Source: Atopsyche davidsoni (Eukaryota; Arthropoda; Insecta; Trichoptera; Hydrobiosidae). From it: a stretch of 64,000 nt of DNA. This document shows positions 10,490-24,149 of this stretch, in pieces. The stretch covers positions 6,634,001-6,698,000 of the forward strand of contig JAILWY010000001.1 in the NCBI GenBank assembly GCA_022113835.1, in the 5' to 3' direction. The notes under the pieces were generated by a model. It was given only the letters and a program-made list of their open reading frames with translations, was not told where the DNA came from and ran no database searches. The stretch's first letter is position 1. Each line of letters opens with the position of its first letter. A program made the translations under genes and the position numbers.

Positions 10490-12915
10490 TGTTTTACTTT
10501 TTTATGAGAAGAAAAACGGAAGCTACATCGGTACCTTGACAACTTGTGTAAATATAAAAAAAAGCATAATATAACATATTTTTGTATTCCAAGTGAATAC
10601 ATGTAATCGATTAAAAAAAGAATCCATAATTCATTGATCTGCATGTCAATAGTCTCACTTTTCATAAAAAATCACATGATTATAAAAAAAATAATATAAC
10701 TAAAAATGAGACTGTGGACATGTAGATATTAATGTAGTCTCTAGTCATATCTGAAAGTTGTTATCACAGTGCAATTCACATTAAATCCATTCTACTGTCT
10801 TAGTGAGCAACGTCACTATTCTGACCTGCTCTATATACTTTATCTTTGATTGTAGATGCTTATATGCGATGTTGACAGCTGATGTGCTAGCTGTGCATCT
10901 CTTGTTCCAAAAGATTTTTCCCTAATATAAACATTAATGATTTAGTCAAATTAATTCAGCCCAACTAGTTTCGTCTGCTGACTCCAGCAGTCAAAGAGTT
11001 AAAATTAATCTGCGCGTAAAATTGAATTTGTATGCTGTACTGCGGCTTTCACTGGTACAATAAACTTATTACAATGACCTCAGTTGTAGTTAGGAAAAAG
11101 CACGACTGCTGCCTGAGTTTCTACAAATACTATGGATAAATGTGTATTCTTCTGACTAGTGTATAACTATACTATAACTCAGCATGCTGGTGGAGTTCTC
11201 CCAGAAAGCTATAAATATGCTTTCGTTAGTCCTGAAGAAGTATAACTGTAATTTTGTAAAATTTCAGCAAAATATCATCCTCACCGTGAATAAACGTTTT
11301 TTATGGGGCATGTCCTAAAAATTAGAAGTAGTCAGTATTCTTTCTTGTGTTTTCTTGGCCTATTACATAAAACCAGGATGCTACCTAATTGTTGTAAATT
11401 TAAACAGATACGCAGGTGTAAGAATGATAATGTTTACTACCAGTCACGGTCATGGTCGCAATTGCAGTAGTACCTGATTACGTTAAGTCCGTAAGTTATA
11501 ACATGTCAACCTACCTCTTATGTGTTTGACAGATATTATTGTATAGTCAATTTCATAACACGTTATATTAGAATATGTGCAAACTAGATTTACCTAATTT
11601 TCTACACTAGTTAAAATTATATGTTAACACAGTTGCATTGATAGATTGTATTTGTAATATAATTAAATGATAAAGCTAGTCATACCCTACCCTTTATATT
11701 ATGTGCTCAGCTAAAAAACCGCATGCTTCGCAAAGTATTGTCATGATTATTTTTAAAAACTAAGTATCTTAGAGATTTACGATTTAACTTATTTTTTTAC
11801 TGTTTAAGAAAAAAATAATAGATTAATAAACAGGAGTGTAAATTCAAACAAAAATGCAATCTAATGTTAAGGCCTCTACAGATATCCCAACACAATCACC
11901 ACATGACGATGAACTGTACACCGTGTAGTGTCATCGCCCAGGCTTTTTGTGATATTCTCAACAAAATGGTAGGCAATTAATTACTCCGAAAAGTTGGATG
12001 AGACCGCTTCACATGATCCAACTTCTTGTCCAGAGAGTGTTTATATTGGGGTCTATATCGTTTGTTGGAACGATTTAGACTCTGTAGTAGGTCTGCATGT
12101 GATGAGGTAATGTAACTAAATTTGCTTTAAATATTGACTGGAAGTCATTATCATGAACATATTTCCTAAAATACATTGATTTTTTTTCATAATTGCTATC
12201 AAGTTATATCAAACACCTAATAATTTATGAACTGGGTGTTTTTATTCATTTATTTACATAGTACTCAGTTTTGTGCAGTCATTTTTTATCGTGAAATCCG
12301 TTATACATACTTATCATAAAGTTGTATATGTTTAACCCTAACAGTTGTCTCCCGATTGTTGCTGAAAACCTGAATGGTTTCTCTATGCAAAAGCAGAAGT
12401 CAATTTATGCCGATAACATTATTTTAATATTTATTCTAAAAATACTGATTTAAATCTGAAATTTGGCCTAATGGGATATATCTGGTATAAAAAGTTTTAA
12501 ATTGGACACAAGCTTATATATTGATTTTAATCGTTGTATTATTATTGTAAATCTGAGGTAGAGATTTAGTGTTTTACTGGTTTGGAAATTCCCTAATTCA
12601 AGACCATTGTGAGGTCCAGAGACCGGCGCTTTGTGACGAGTGAAGTCTAAGGTATTGCAACTCTTAAGGCTTCTACACATATAAATTGATCACATCAATT
12701 CTACTCAGCTACTCTACCTAACCAGATCTGTTAGGAGGCTGCTGATATTTTAGGAATGAAGCCACCATCCTCAATATCCCTAAATCTCTAAAAAGATGCA
12801 TCATGGATATTGAAAGCCTACAACTACCAACTTTAACTGTCCAATGCAACTAAGCAATGTCTCTTAAGTGTTTAAAAGATCAATCAATTTATTAGATATC
12901 TAATAATTATTTATG
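10490..12915. other. intergenic or extended 3'UTR, no gene seen
   Basis: AT-rich DNA between Pop2 and the hairpin insertion. It may include a long Pop2 3'UTR, since a second AATAAA occurs at 11059. No reading frame shows family resemblance or splice structure. Confidence 0.45.
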
Positions 12916-12927
12916 TCCTTATGTTGA

Positions 12928-13315
12928 TTATTACTAATATGATTAGGCACATTAGTTCATATATAGAAGATGACTTAAAGAAACTCTCAGAAAAATATCA
13001 TCGTGATTTGTGTGGGATTTGAACCCACACTCCTGGCTTACATGGCCGGTGTACGAACCCTTATACTAACGTTTCACTTCCGTTAAAAATTCTCGATAAA
13101 CGGAAGTGATTCGTTAGTACAAGGGTTCGTACACCGGCCATGTAAGCCAGGAGATGTGGGTTCAAATCCCACACAAATCACGATGATATTTTTCTGAGAG
13201 TTTCTTTAAGTCATCTTCTATATATGAACTAATGTGCCTAATCATATTAGTAATAATATAATAAACCCGTAATGGGTAATAAATACGCATCTGATTGACT
13301 AATCCATAATAGACA
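12928..13315 (+). mobile_element. tRNA-derived SINE-like element inserted as a hairpin (locus 1)
   Basis: A 388-bp insertion flanked by an exact 12-bp direct repeat, TCCTTATGTTGA, at 12916-12927 and 13316-13327. The right half (13101-13315) is a SINE-like unit: a tRNA-like 5' region with an A-box-like TAGTACAAGGG and a B-box GGTTCAAATCC inside a T-arm, then a body, then a tail with ACCCGTAATGGGT. The left half (12928-13082) is an inverted copy of the same unit, about 97% identical, starting TTATTACTAATATGATT. The loop is only 18 nt (13083-13100). The inverted arm lacks the final 58 nt of the tail. No poly(A) is present. Confidence 0.9.
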
Positions 13316-13327
13316 TCCTTATGTTGA

Positions 13328-15050
13328 CATAAATCATTTCAAATAATTTTGCTTGTAATCACTGAGGGGAAATGTGTTTTAAGTTTCTCATTCTAAGGTT
13401 GATGTCAAAAAAATTTGTATAAAGGATCCTTTAATTTTTTGGGCTGATGAGATGAGATTTACTAGGGTAGTGAATTTTTATTTGTGAGGATTATGTTCTG
13501 CTTGCCTGAATAAAAAGATTGGAAAATTTCACAACCAAATGATTATTGACCAACAGATTGAGAGTTAATATTAAAATGCTGATAATATTACAACCGGCAT
13601 GATATTATCCTGTAAACATGTTTCAGCATTAAAAATTAGAAGTGAAGTGTTATAATAAATTATTTATTGAATTTCCGTATTTACTCATTAGGCCGCTATC
13701 TCCATTGTGAAGCCAGTATATAATATTTTTTCACAGTTATATTATTTTTATCCCATAATTGGTTTGCAAAGACAAAGCTAAGCGGAAAGACTATACTTAT
13801 ATTGCATATTGTCGATAAAACAATGTCCAAAAGCTATACATTTAAATTAAAATAATGTGTTTGTTTTAGGGACATCTCATTTCCCCCCTACTGTTATTAT
13901 AATGTGTGTAAGTATTCCTATAGAAAAATTGCACTCCAGCTGTATAAATAGCACACCTACTTACAAACTATCTTCCTATGCAGTCTGAAATCTGCGTCCA
14001 ACCAGATTTTTTTATTTCTGAAGCAGAGCTGTTCAAGTTTGATTACTTAACGATTTTATCCGGGTTTTTTACAATTATAGGTTTTACCACCATCAATGCT
14101 TCAAATGTCCATCATTGAGAGATAAAGAAAACACTTTGTAATTTGCTTGTTGTAATAGGGTAACTCATAAAATCTGTGTGCACAATCTGTCTGTGGATTG
14201 TGATAATAATTTTAAATCAATGAAGATTAAAAATGATTTTGTGAGTTCATTGCCTTTTGTACATATATAGAGTAAAAGCTGTCACCCATAAATAAAATCA
14301 ATTTGAACCACTGTTATTTATTTACTTATGCTTGGAAAAACTCCATGTAAATAATTAAAACTTGTTGGCTCTTGCCATAATTTACTAAATCTGGTTTATT
14401 GAACAACTCATTATTTTACTGTTCTCAAGAGTTTGCTAATGTATTTTTTTATGTTACAAAATCTGTGAAAAAAACCACTGCTTAAAATATTTTCAGGAAA
14501 ATTTAAATTTTTCTGTTATTTTAATATGGGTATACGAATAGTTTATGTTGTTTATTATATGTAAATGATCTGTTATATTAATCTTCTAATAAGATTATAG
14601 TTGCAGATTATTATATAAATAATAATATCAGATATCATAGTTTATCTTTAATTATTTGAAAGTTGTAATTATTATTTTGTGCATCTAAAAATTGTAAACA
14701 CTGATGTGTTATTTAAAAACTTTCTGTTAAAACTAAGAGTAATAAGAATAACAAGTGATACACAGGCCTTGAGAAGATGTTAAATTGTGATTGCGCATAT
14801 TAGTGTAATCGACAGTAGAAGTGGTATTTAAAAGGGCAGCTTCAAAAAGTAATACATACTTATGTAAACATCATATTTTCACAACAGTTATCAAATAAAA
14901 TCTTCTTTGTTTATATATTGTTGTTATTAATTAATTTAAATACAAATGCTTATCTCTAGTAATATATATGCAATGGCACTATATATTAGAAGGGTAACGG
15001 GTTGAGAGTTAGTTGATTATAGTCTCTTAAAGTGATAGACTGATTTTAGC
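13328..15050. other. AT-rich intergenic DNA, no gene seen
   Basis: Spacer between the hairpin insertion and the oxidoreductase. All frames are short. The last ~50 bp may hold the 5'UTR of the oxidoreductase: GATTTTAG just before the ATG could be a splice acceptor, but this is weak. Confidence 0.45.
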
Positions 15051-15053
15051 ACA

Positions 15054-16882
15054 ATGGCCACTTTAAAATTCATGGAAAAAACTCCATACTCTAGAAAACA
15101 CGCTGCCACTTCAGAAGATTATCTTTATGCTCAGTAAGTACCCTCGCGGTTTTATTTTTGAATAAAAATTTTACAAGCAGTGAATTCACATATTATCTCA
15201 GACCTGTAATCAAACTTTGAAATTTTGAGTTGATCATTTACATTGATACAATATGACATATGTCTCATATTGATTAATTACTTCAATATTATATTTTTGT
15301 ATTAATTTCTGAAAAGGTATGAACTCGATGTTTCTCAAGATATGGCAAAGAAGCCTAGAGGAAAGCCCTTAGGAATTGCTATCTTTGGAATAGGAAGAGC
15401 TGGATCCGTTCATTTGTCAAATCTTGCACGAAACCCAAGAGTTAAACTTCTTTATGTCATTGATGATATGACCTCTAAATGGGACAAGGTCAAGACTTAC
15501 TGGGGCCTTTCTGATACTGTGTTCCTATCTTCAAAGGATTCTGCCAAAGTTTATGCTGATACAAAGTAATTATTTTTATATCTACTGTTTTATACTTACT
15601 CCAATCGGTCTTTTAAGCTGTAATAATTAATAAATTATAATTATAGAGTAGATGCTGTTATTGTGGCTTCGCCAACATTCACACATGAAGAAATTGTAAC
15701 AAAATCTCTGGAAGCTAAGAAATCAGTATTTTGTGAAAAGCCGATTGCTGAAGATATGGACTCCTCGGCTCGGTGTTATCAGATGGCTGAAAAAGTTGGA
15801 AAGCCTCTATTTTGTGCTTTCAACCGCAGATTTGATCCATCTTATAGTGCATTGAGAGATCGTCTTAGAAAAGGAGAAATTGGACATATTCAAGTATTAA
15901 AAGTTACCGCACGAGATTCTCCTATCCCCACTGTTGAATATTTAAAACACTCAGGTAATGATATTATAAGAATTCCTAGAATTTACTAAAATTTTCTACC
16001 TATTTCCTATAAAGTGCCTCTTGAAATACATTGGCTTATCTAGTAAGCTTATTGGCTCAATCAAATTTAAACCACAATCTTATTTCTAATCAATTTATTT
16101 AATTTTTTTACAAGGTATATAATAGCTGTATTATATTTTGGTCTTTAAAATTTTAGGTGGAATTTTCCATGACTGCATTGTGCACGATATTGACATGGCA
16201 ACATGGATAACTGGAGAATTACCCATCAAAGTTCAAGCTTCAGCGACAGCTCATATTCCTGAGATCAAAGCGATCGACGATTTTGATTCTGTTGCTATCT
16301 TACTGACCTTTCCTAGTGGAACCATTGCAATGCTTGATAGCAATAGATTCAGCAGCTATGGCTACGATCAGAGACTTGAAGCTTTCGGATCAAAGGGGAT
16401 GATCAGAGCTGACAATGAACGGCCCATTGCTTGCAATGAGGTCCAGCTGGAGCAAACTGGAAGTACCGTTGCTCCGATATATTATTCTTTCCCATCAAGG
16501 TTTAAATTGGCATATTATTACGAAATGGAGCATTTTTTGGATGTTGCCGAAGGTAAAATATCTTAAAAACTCTTTAATCATAACATTTTTATAATAAAAT
16601 GTAAAATTTTCACTACACAATACTATTTTTAGTTTTCATCAATAGATGTCTGTAGCATATCCAATTTGATAATGTTATGACCGAATACTTTTTCAGTGCT
16701 CAAGGAAAATTGAATATTTCAGCATGTGAATTTTAATTCTAGGTCGCACAAAGCCTCAGGTCCACGGCTACCAGACCCTCGCTGTGAGTAAAATAGCTTC
16801 GGCTGCTGAACAGAGTGCCAGGACTGGGACGACTGTTAATATTTCATGGACCAAGGAAGAACTTACCAGGGAATACTCTTGA
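15054..16882 (+). CDS. Gfo/Idh/MocA family oxidoreductase, inositol 2-dehydrogenase-like
   Basis: A predicted cytosolic NAD(P)-dependent dehydrogenase acting on a sugar or polyol. Exons are 15054-15133, 15317-15565, 15647-15954, 16157-16552 and 16743-16882; all junctions are GT-AG and the joined frame is 390 residues. A Rossmann fold begins at residue 46 with the dinucleotide motif GIGRAG (51-56). CEKP at 139-142 supplies the family lysine (Lys141). GGIFHDCIVHDID gives Asp218 and His222, the pair that with this lysine forms the catalytic triad in bacterial myo-inositol dehydrogenases. All three are intact, so an active enzyme is likely. The exact substrate cannot be told from sequence. The ~35-residue leader before the Rossmann fold is longer than in bacterial members. 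No exact AATAAA is seen close downstream. Confidence 0.93.
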
Positions 16883-17835
<953 letters not shown>

Positions 17836-17922
17836 CAAGTACACTACCGCATAAGCCACGTGTTGTAAGCTCCACAACCCTAACAACTATTGTAAACATT
17901 CTAAAATATAATTTTATTTTTA

Positions 17923-19126
17923 GGGTGCTCTGTGGCAGACGAAAGTACCCCACACCTAACATCACCGTGGGTGGGGCACAAATAGTCCCGCAGAGGTCCG
18001 CCCGATATCTGGGCGTGTACTTCGACACCTCTTTGAAGTACACGGACCACATACGACGGACTACTCGGAAGGCTGCTGGAACTACTGAGGCAGTAGCAAG
18101 AATGCTGCCCAACGTGGGAGGACCGATGGAATCTAAACGGAAACTGCTGGCCAGCGTGACGATGTCACAGATCCTGTACGGTGCGGAGACGTGGGCAAAC
18201 ACGATGGAGATCTCCCACTACAGGAATATGTTGGCCAGCGTCCAGCGCAGAGCAGCGCTCAGGATAATATGCGGCTACCGCACGATCTCGGGAGACGCAG
18301 CTCTGGTGATAGCTGGCATGCCGCCGGTAGATCTGATGGCCCGAGAACGCCAAAAGATCTACGAGGCGAGACAACAGAAGGAAGACCTCGTTGTTATAAG
18401 GACCAGCGCGAGGGCAGACGTCACCGAGACTTGGCAACAGCGATGGGCGGCATCCACCAAAGGGCGCTGGACGCGAAGGCTCATCCCGGACATCCGCCCG
18501 TGGATCTCGCGACGACACGGCCAGGTCACCTACAGGCTGACCCAACTCCTCTCGGGGCACGGCTGCTTCGGTAGCTACCTCGAGAAGATTGGCCGACCTG
18601 TCGACGTGAGCTGCCCACTGTGCGACGACTACAGCGACGACGCAGAGCACGCCCTCTTCAACTGCGGAGCGACCGAAGTGGAGCGATGGCGACTCCGGAA
18701 CAGCCTTGGCATCGTCTGGACGGCGGACGAGCTAGTGCCGTCCATGCTCAAGGACCAGCGAGCTTGGGACGGAGTCGTCTCCTTTGCCGAGAAGACCATG
18801 ACCCGAAGGGAGGAGCTCGAGAGGCAACGCCAAATAGCCTCCAGAGCTCCGACCTGAGGAGAAGCCCACGGACAGGACAAAAACGGCGCTGAAGAGGATC
18901 GAGAGCTGAAGAGCACGGGACATCTTTTTCATGCTTTTCAGCTTTCATGTTTTTCAGCGCACCAAAGAATGCCAGAGACGAATAGAAGGGAGGGGAGGCA
19001 GACTGGGGAGCAGCGAAAAGTGCGCTCCCTGGGAAACTCCCCCTCACGAATGAATGATTATATTATATATTAAAAGACCAGCTGTCGGCACCCGGAAGTA
19101 GTACCACAGCGCTGCCCGGGGCCGAC

Positions 19127-19175
<49 letters not shown>
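17923..19175 (+). mobile_element. 5'-truncated R1-clade-like LINE with poly(A) tail
   Basis: The 3' part of a non-LTR retrotransposon: the end of ORF2 (to 18857), a 3'UTR of about 270 bp, then a 46-nt poly(A) at 19130-19175. GGGTGC occurs at both borders (17923-17928 and 19176-19181) and may be a short target duplication. The 3'UTR ends in a potential hairpin, CTGTCGGC at about 19082 and GCCGACAG at about 19121. At about 60% GC it stands out from its surroundings. Confidence 0.85.
17925..18857 (+). pseudogene. C-terminal part of LINE ORF2 (reverse transcriptase C-terminus)
   Basis: A 310-codon open frame with no stops, but lacking the catalytic reverse transcriptase palm, so it is a fragment rather than a gene. 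Visible family features are the block around ARYLGVYFDTSLKYTDHI near the start, the thumb-like region with LYGAETWA, the repeated-Arg block with QRRAALRIICGYRTIS, and a C-terminal zinc-knuckle CPLCDDYSDDAEHALFNC (CX2C...HX4C). These are typical of the R1/jockey group of insect LINEs. The intact frame suggests a fairly recent insertion. It cannot move by itself. Confidence 0.88.
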
Positions 19176-19178
<3 letters not shown>

Positions 19179-19181
19179 TGC

Positions 19182-22100
19182 CTTGAAATGGTTCCCTTAA
19201 TATATGTTTTGATATTACATGTAAGATACCGATTACGGTGTAGTAGAATTATACTTCAGACTGATTGAATGGCAAAAATAAAATACCATAAAGTGGTACA
19301 GAATGAAAGACGGTTGATAGTATTTATTAAATATAAAGTACTGTTTTATTTGTAGCAATTCAGCGCGGTTGTGAAGTGTCGACTTTCTTCAGATGTGTCC
19401 TATTTTTCAAAATCCGCAGGATAACTCAATTCACAGAAATAATATCAGAGAGAGGAACTTAAATTTCACACGCAGAATATTTTTTTTTACCGTGTGTTTG
19501 TGGGAAAATAATTTGATACAAGTAAAAAATAAAATTAATTCAGCAAGTTACTATGCCTACGTTTTCTTTTTGTTAAGTAAATACAAAATAATAAATAAAT
19601 CGTTGTATGAAATTTACTTGACCTAAATAAAATATACGTGTTATAGGGTCGCATTAATACAGATTTATATATTTTCTAAAATAAAATGTAAAAATTAAAA
19701 CAAGTACTCAAAAAGATGTATCGATATATTTTTAAATGAAATATTTTATCTTTTTAGTCTATAATGGCTCTAAATGAATAAATGTTTGTTTCATTTAAAC
19801 TAGCTTGGTTAATAAGATTTTATTTCGCGCTTAATGCACAAACACTTATTAATATTTATAGATACTTGCATTAATTTAATTTCAAAAGCGAAAACGACCA
19901 ATTTAAAAAGCAATTAAAACATTCAAAAATATGAAATTCAAAGGGGCGAGCAGCGACCAACTAAAAACGAAAGATCTGGTATAATACATTCATTACTCCG
20001 GTAAAAAAAACAGGGAGGAAACGCTGCAAGCATAAGAGGCTTATCGTTGATGAAGTCTCCTCGACTACCCGTAAGCCTGTAACGGTGTTGTTCATGTTTT
20101 TCTTGCCCCATAATAATGGCAAACGTTCGGCATCTTGGAAAGTATACGGCGTTTCTCGAGCGAAAATTGTATTAGGTACACCGTGTCGACGTGAAACGAT
20201 TCGATCATTGCCCGAACAAAATTAGCGGACTCTGCATAGCTGGCTCAAATTGCGTATTGATCCTTTGGATATTGCCGGCAAGTTTTTTTTTTATATCAAA
20301 GCGTTTTTCTAAAATCACGTTTGGGCCCCAATTTTTATTAAAAATTTTCGGTTTTCATCTGAACGATCTAAATGAACGTACGAGCATATTATATTATAAA
20401 AGTGTATTTTTTGTCGACATGTAAAGAATTTAAATTAAATTCACTCAGAGATAAAGATAGAAGTAACTGTAAACATTTTCGGAGGTGCGTAAATCTACTT
20501 GTTTGCTTGATATTCTCAAATTAAAGTTATTTTGTAGTAAATATATCGGGTAGCTTCCGACCACTCTGCAGTGCCTCGGGTGTACGGGCGCGAGGGAGAG
20601 GACAAGATCGAGATGATTGTATTGTGGCTTACTGAAATATTTCATTACGAGATAAAAGTATGATATGGAGTCCGAACCCCTTTACACTCCCGGCAATTCT
20701 GGCGTCATTGTGCGTGCCGCCCACGGGTCCCCCACAGCCGCCCGCAGACTTCCTCGTGTGGGCGCAGGTCGCGTCTCAAAATACACAATGTAATTTTTCG
20801 AAGCGATCAAGAGTCACTGATTGGAGGTGAAAATACCTACTTTTTGAAGAATGGCGAAATTTTCTATTGTAGTTTACTGTATAAAAATACGTAAAGGTCG
20901 ATTTTTTATATTTTTTGCAATGCTGTATTACGAGTATCTGCGAGGTAGTGAGAAAATTGCTTACTATTTTTTGCTCCAATACATTTAGAGGTGTATTGTG
21001 TGAAGTGTACTGTGATTATGTTAAGTATACTGAATAATACTTGCACAAATTATTACTAGTATACTTTGATTGGTGTTTATTTGTACAAAAGATATAATGC
21101 TTTAGGTATGAGATACCGAAACAATATTCCGAATTTTATCTTCAATTTTTCAGATGCCGAATGAACTGAAACTGAAAAAAATCGATAGCACTCTACACCG
21201 ACCGGGTGCCGCGATCGACTCGATGCAATTTCAAACCAACCCCTAAAATACATCTTAAATCTAAAAATACTCGAGACAGTTAAATCCGCCACACGGGGCA
21301 GCAAGACACGGTACAATCGTTGTCCTCTCAGCATTAATCTTCGGGAAGTTACCGGCGGCGAGGGTCCCCGAAGACTCCGCCCAGGAACCGCATTCTTTCT
21401 GGCCCGCATAAATTTTATTCGAGTGTGTTGTCAGTGGACGTGTTGGCAGTATATCTACCCCATTGCAGCCGGCGCCCTGCACAACAGGATCAAAACAATA
21501 TTTCCTTGCCAAGTTTTTGCCCGCAACTTATGCAAAGTGGAAGTTGGTGTACTTATCGACGCTACAGTCTGCTCGAGTAATTTTGTGCAGTGGAATTTTA
21601 ACGGCGCTATGCTGTATTATTGATCAATATGAAAAGTGTGTGCTGGAATTTATTGCCCAAGACTTAAGCCGGTAGTTTTATAGAGAACAATTTTTACAAT
21701 GAAGCTTTTACCACTTACTATATAACAAAAAATATACTTACTTTTGAATACATGCTCCGAGACAAATACTTTAAGTAAATTATTGTAAAAACAATTTTAT
21801 TTACTTCTTTAAAATTGTAAAATATAAAAAGATTTCAGCCGACACCTACTCAAATCCGTGGAATATTTTTCAATGGTTTACTCTCGTTTATTTACAAAAA
21901 AAAATATATCTTAATGATTGTGCACCGTATAAACTAATTTTTATTTAAAAAAACTGATTTGCGTACATTTATTTATCACGAAGTACGAGTAAACCCATAC
22001 AAGCCATTATTTATATTCCCTTCATAAGTAATAACTATAGAGTATTATAATGTACATATATATATAATAACAGAAAGTACTTGGCGGATTACATTTTGAT

Positions 22101-23905
22101 ATTTTTTATTCAATTAAAATATATTTTTGTGATATTCCACTTTTTTTTTTGTTTGTCACTAGTTACTCTGTTGATGAAACTAGTCCCACAAAAAAGTTCA
22201 ATATCTTCCACTTGAGCCTTTATTCAATATTATTATCTTGTGTAACAGTTTTGAGCTGTAAAACTTTTATGTACAGATTTGCAATGCATCTCGATACATT
22301 TTTAAATTAGCAGTTTTAAAAGCCAGGTGGGAGTGCCGGAGTGACTTCGGCCCAGGAGCGTCTCCCGACTGCTCCAGCCTGCAATCTACATTGAAGCGGG
22401 CGTTTATTTTTATTCGTTATTATAGCGGAAGCGACAGCTCGACATTAATTTCCGCCTCGAGGGTTTTCGCTGTTGTTCGGATTACTTCGGAACATCTGTT
22501 GGGAGAGTTTCCCCGCCTCCGTGCAGCAACTTGGATTCGCAAAACTTGCATCTGGAAGTTCGCAGAGACTTCATCAATACTGCATTAAACGCGCTATTAT
22601 GGATTATCATACAAATACACTACCCCCAAGGTGTTTCTAATACGCTTCAAACTCTGTTATTCTGTAACCTAACCAAAAATATTTAGTGAGCGCAGAAGTT
22701 CGTAATGTAAATATTATAGAATTACTTTTAATATGTACTTGTCCTTATATTTTATGAGCTGAGAATTTATAACGCCATAACCCACGAACAGATCTAATTC
22801 TTACGAAGTAGAAATGTTTGACTTTACATTCTCATGTTTTTAAATTAATTATTACTTGCATATGTAGCGCATGGCAACAGTTTAATTTCAGTGACTATAC
22901 TAAAACACAGTGCACACGTGCAAAACTTCTCGTCACGAAGCAGTTTTTTTACTCTTCATAAAACATTATCTTGCTTTTCCAACTTTGAGGTCAACCAATT
23001 TCAAATTATGTGCGACGTGACGGACTTACAAGCATTAAAAAAACTTACATATTATTTTATATAATTGAACGTGGATTAAGAATTTTGGTACTTTTTTTTT
23101 TACTAAATATAAACTTCTAAGTTTTATATCAATAACATTTCCATTTTAATTTTCTACAAAACATATTGTTAATACAAGTATCCTAATGATATTTTGCTGC
23201 TGCCTTTGTAATGGAAAAAAAAATCTTCAGCTTTTGGAAATGGTAAATATGAGTTTGGTGCAAACTGGGAAGACGTCCTCACAAAGTACAAGCATTTTCT
23301 TTTATGCAGTTACTTTCAAAATTAATTATGCTATGATCGTTTTCAATATTTGCTAAGGGTGCGAAATATCCAGATGAAGTAAACCAAAATAAACAATTCA
23401 TTCTTGGTTCAATGATTGACACGCTTGTTTGCCAATCATTGAGATATGGATCCGAGAAAGCACAATAGTTTTTTTTTTTTATTAATTCAAAGAAAAAAAA
23501 AAGATCAATTTATGCAGTTTTTCTACGATTTACTTTTAAACCACAAAGCAACTGTCAGAGACGTATTAACCCCAATACAGTGCAATACTTCTGAATGCTT
23601 CCAGTTACAGGTGTTCATCTTTTAGGCTTTCGATTTTTACACAATAGTTTGGCTGTAGACTCTTCCTTCAGATTACTTGAACTTGGACGTCTCTTGCCTG
23701 TGAAATAAAAATAGAAAGTCTGTTGAGTAATACAAAACTTTTATTTTTATGTCGGTGACTGGGGTTTCCGCAAATAGCTTCATTATTGGATATCGGGGAC
23801 AACAGCTCCTGGAGGCGTGGGACTCGGGGACTATATTTAACCCTGCAGGCACCTCGGCGGCTCAGTCGACAGCAACCGAAATACAAGGCCAGCAGCGATG
23901 CATGT
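19182..23905. other. gene-poor stretch with GC-richer islands
   Basis: No exon or gene can be supported. Blocks of 150-250 bp with higher GC stand out at about 20560-20775, 21290-21530, 22325-22590 and 23755-23905 against ~70% AT. Their frames contain no recognisable domain. They could be regulatory elements or degraded repeats. Confidence 0.4.
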
Positions 23906-23918
23906 GACTTCATATGCA

Positions 23919-24137
23919 AAGAAATTTAATATTTTTGACAGATAGTACTTGGTGGAATTCCATTTTAATATTCTTGAGTAAAATACTTGAGTGATTTTCC
24001 ACATTTTCGTTTTTATTTGTGACCGGTTTCACCAACCTTGACTCTGTTTGATAATGCCAACGTGAAAGGTTGGCGAAACCGGTCACAAATAAAAACGAAA
24101 ATGTGGAAAATCACTCAAGTATTTTACTCAAAAATAT
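23919..24137 (-). mobile_element. foldback (hairpin) element, copy 1
   Basis: A 219-bp near-palindrome. The arms carry ATACTTGAGTGATTTTCCAC, CATTTTCGTTTTTATTTGTG and ACCGGTTTC and their reverse complements, around a centre GACTCTGTTTGATAATGCC. One end extends ~50 nt past the arm (AAGAAATTTAATATTTTTGA ... TGGTGGAATTCC), which gives the minus orientation. TTCATATGCA flanks it on both sides (23909-23918 and 24138-24147), a likely target duplication of 10 bp or slightly more. There is no coding capacity. Related copies are at 38771, about 40115, 47907 and 49164. Confidence 0.85.
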
Positions 24138-24149
24138 TTCATATGCAGT

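Noticed and set aside
13101..13182. Possible functional tRNA gene (A-box, B-box, paired acceptor ends)
   Set aside because: The anticodon loop lacks the expected U33, the anticodon stem has a mismatch, and the sequence is embedded in a repeat found at four loci.
12928..13257. CRISPR array or microRNA precursor
   Set aside because: The repeats are two inverted arms of a retro-insertion, not spaced direct repeats, and the stem is far longer than a microRNA precursor.
18165..18650. Minus-strand frame of 161 codons and other frames across the LINE
   Set aside because: Shadows of the GC-rich LINE ORF2 on +.
21077..21512. Minus-strand frames in a GC-richer block
   Set aside because: No recognisable domain, no initiation or splice context.
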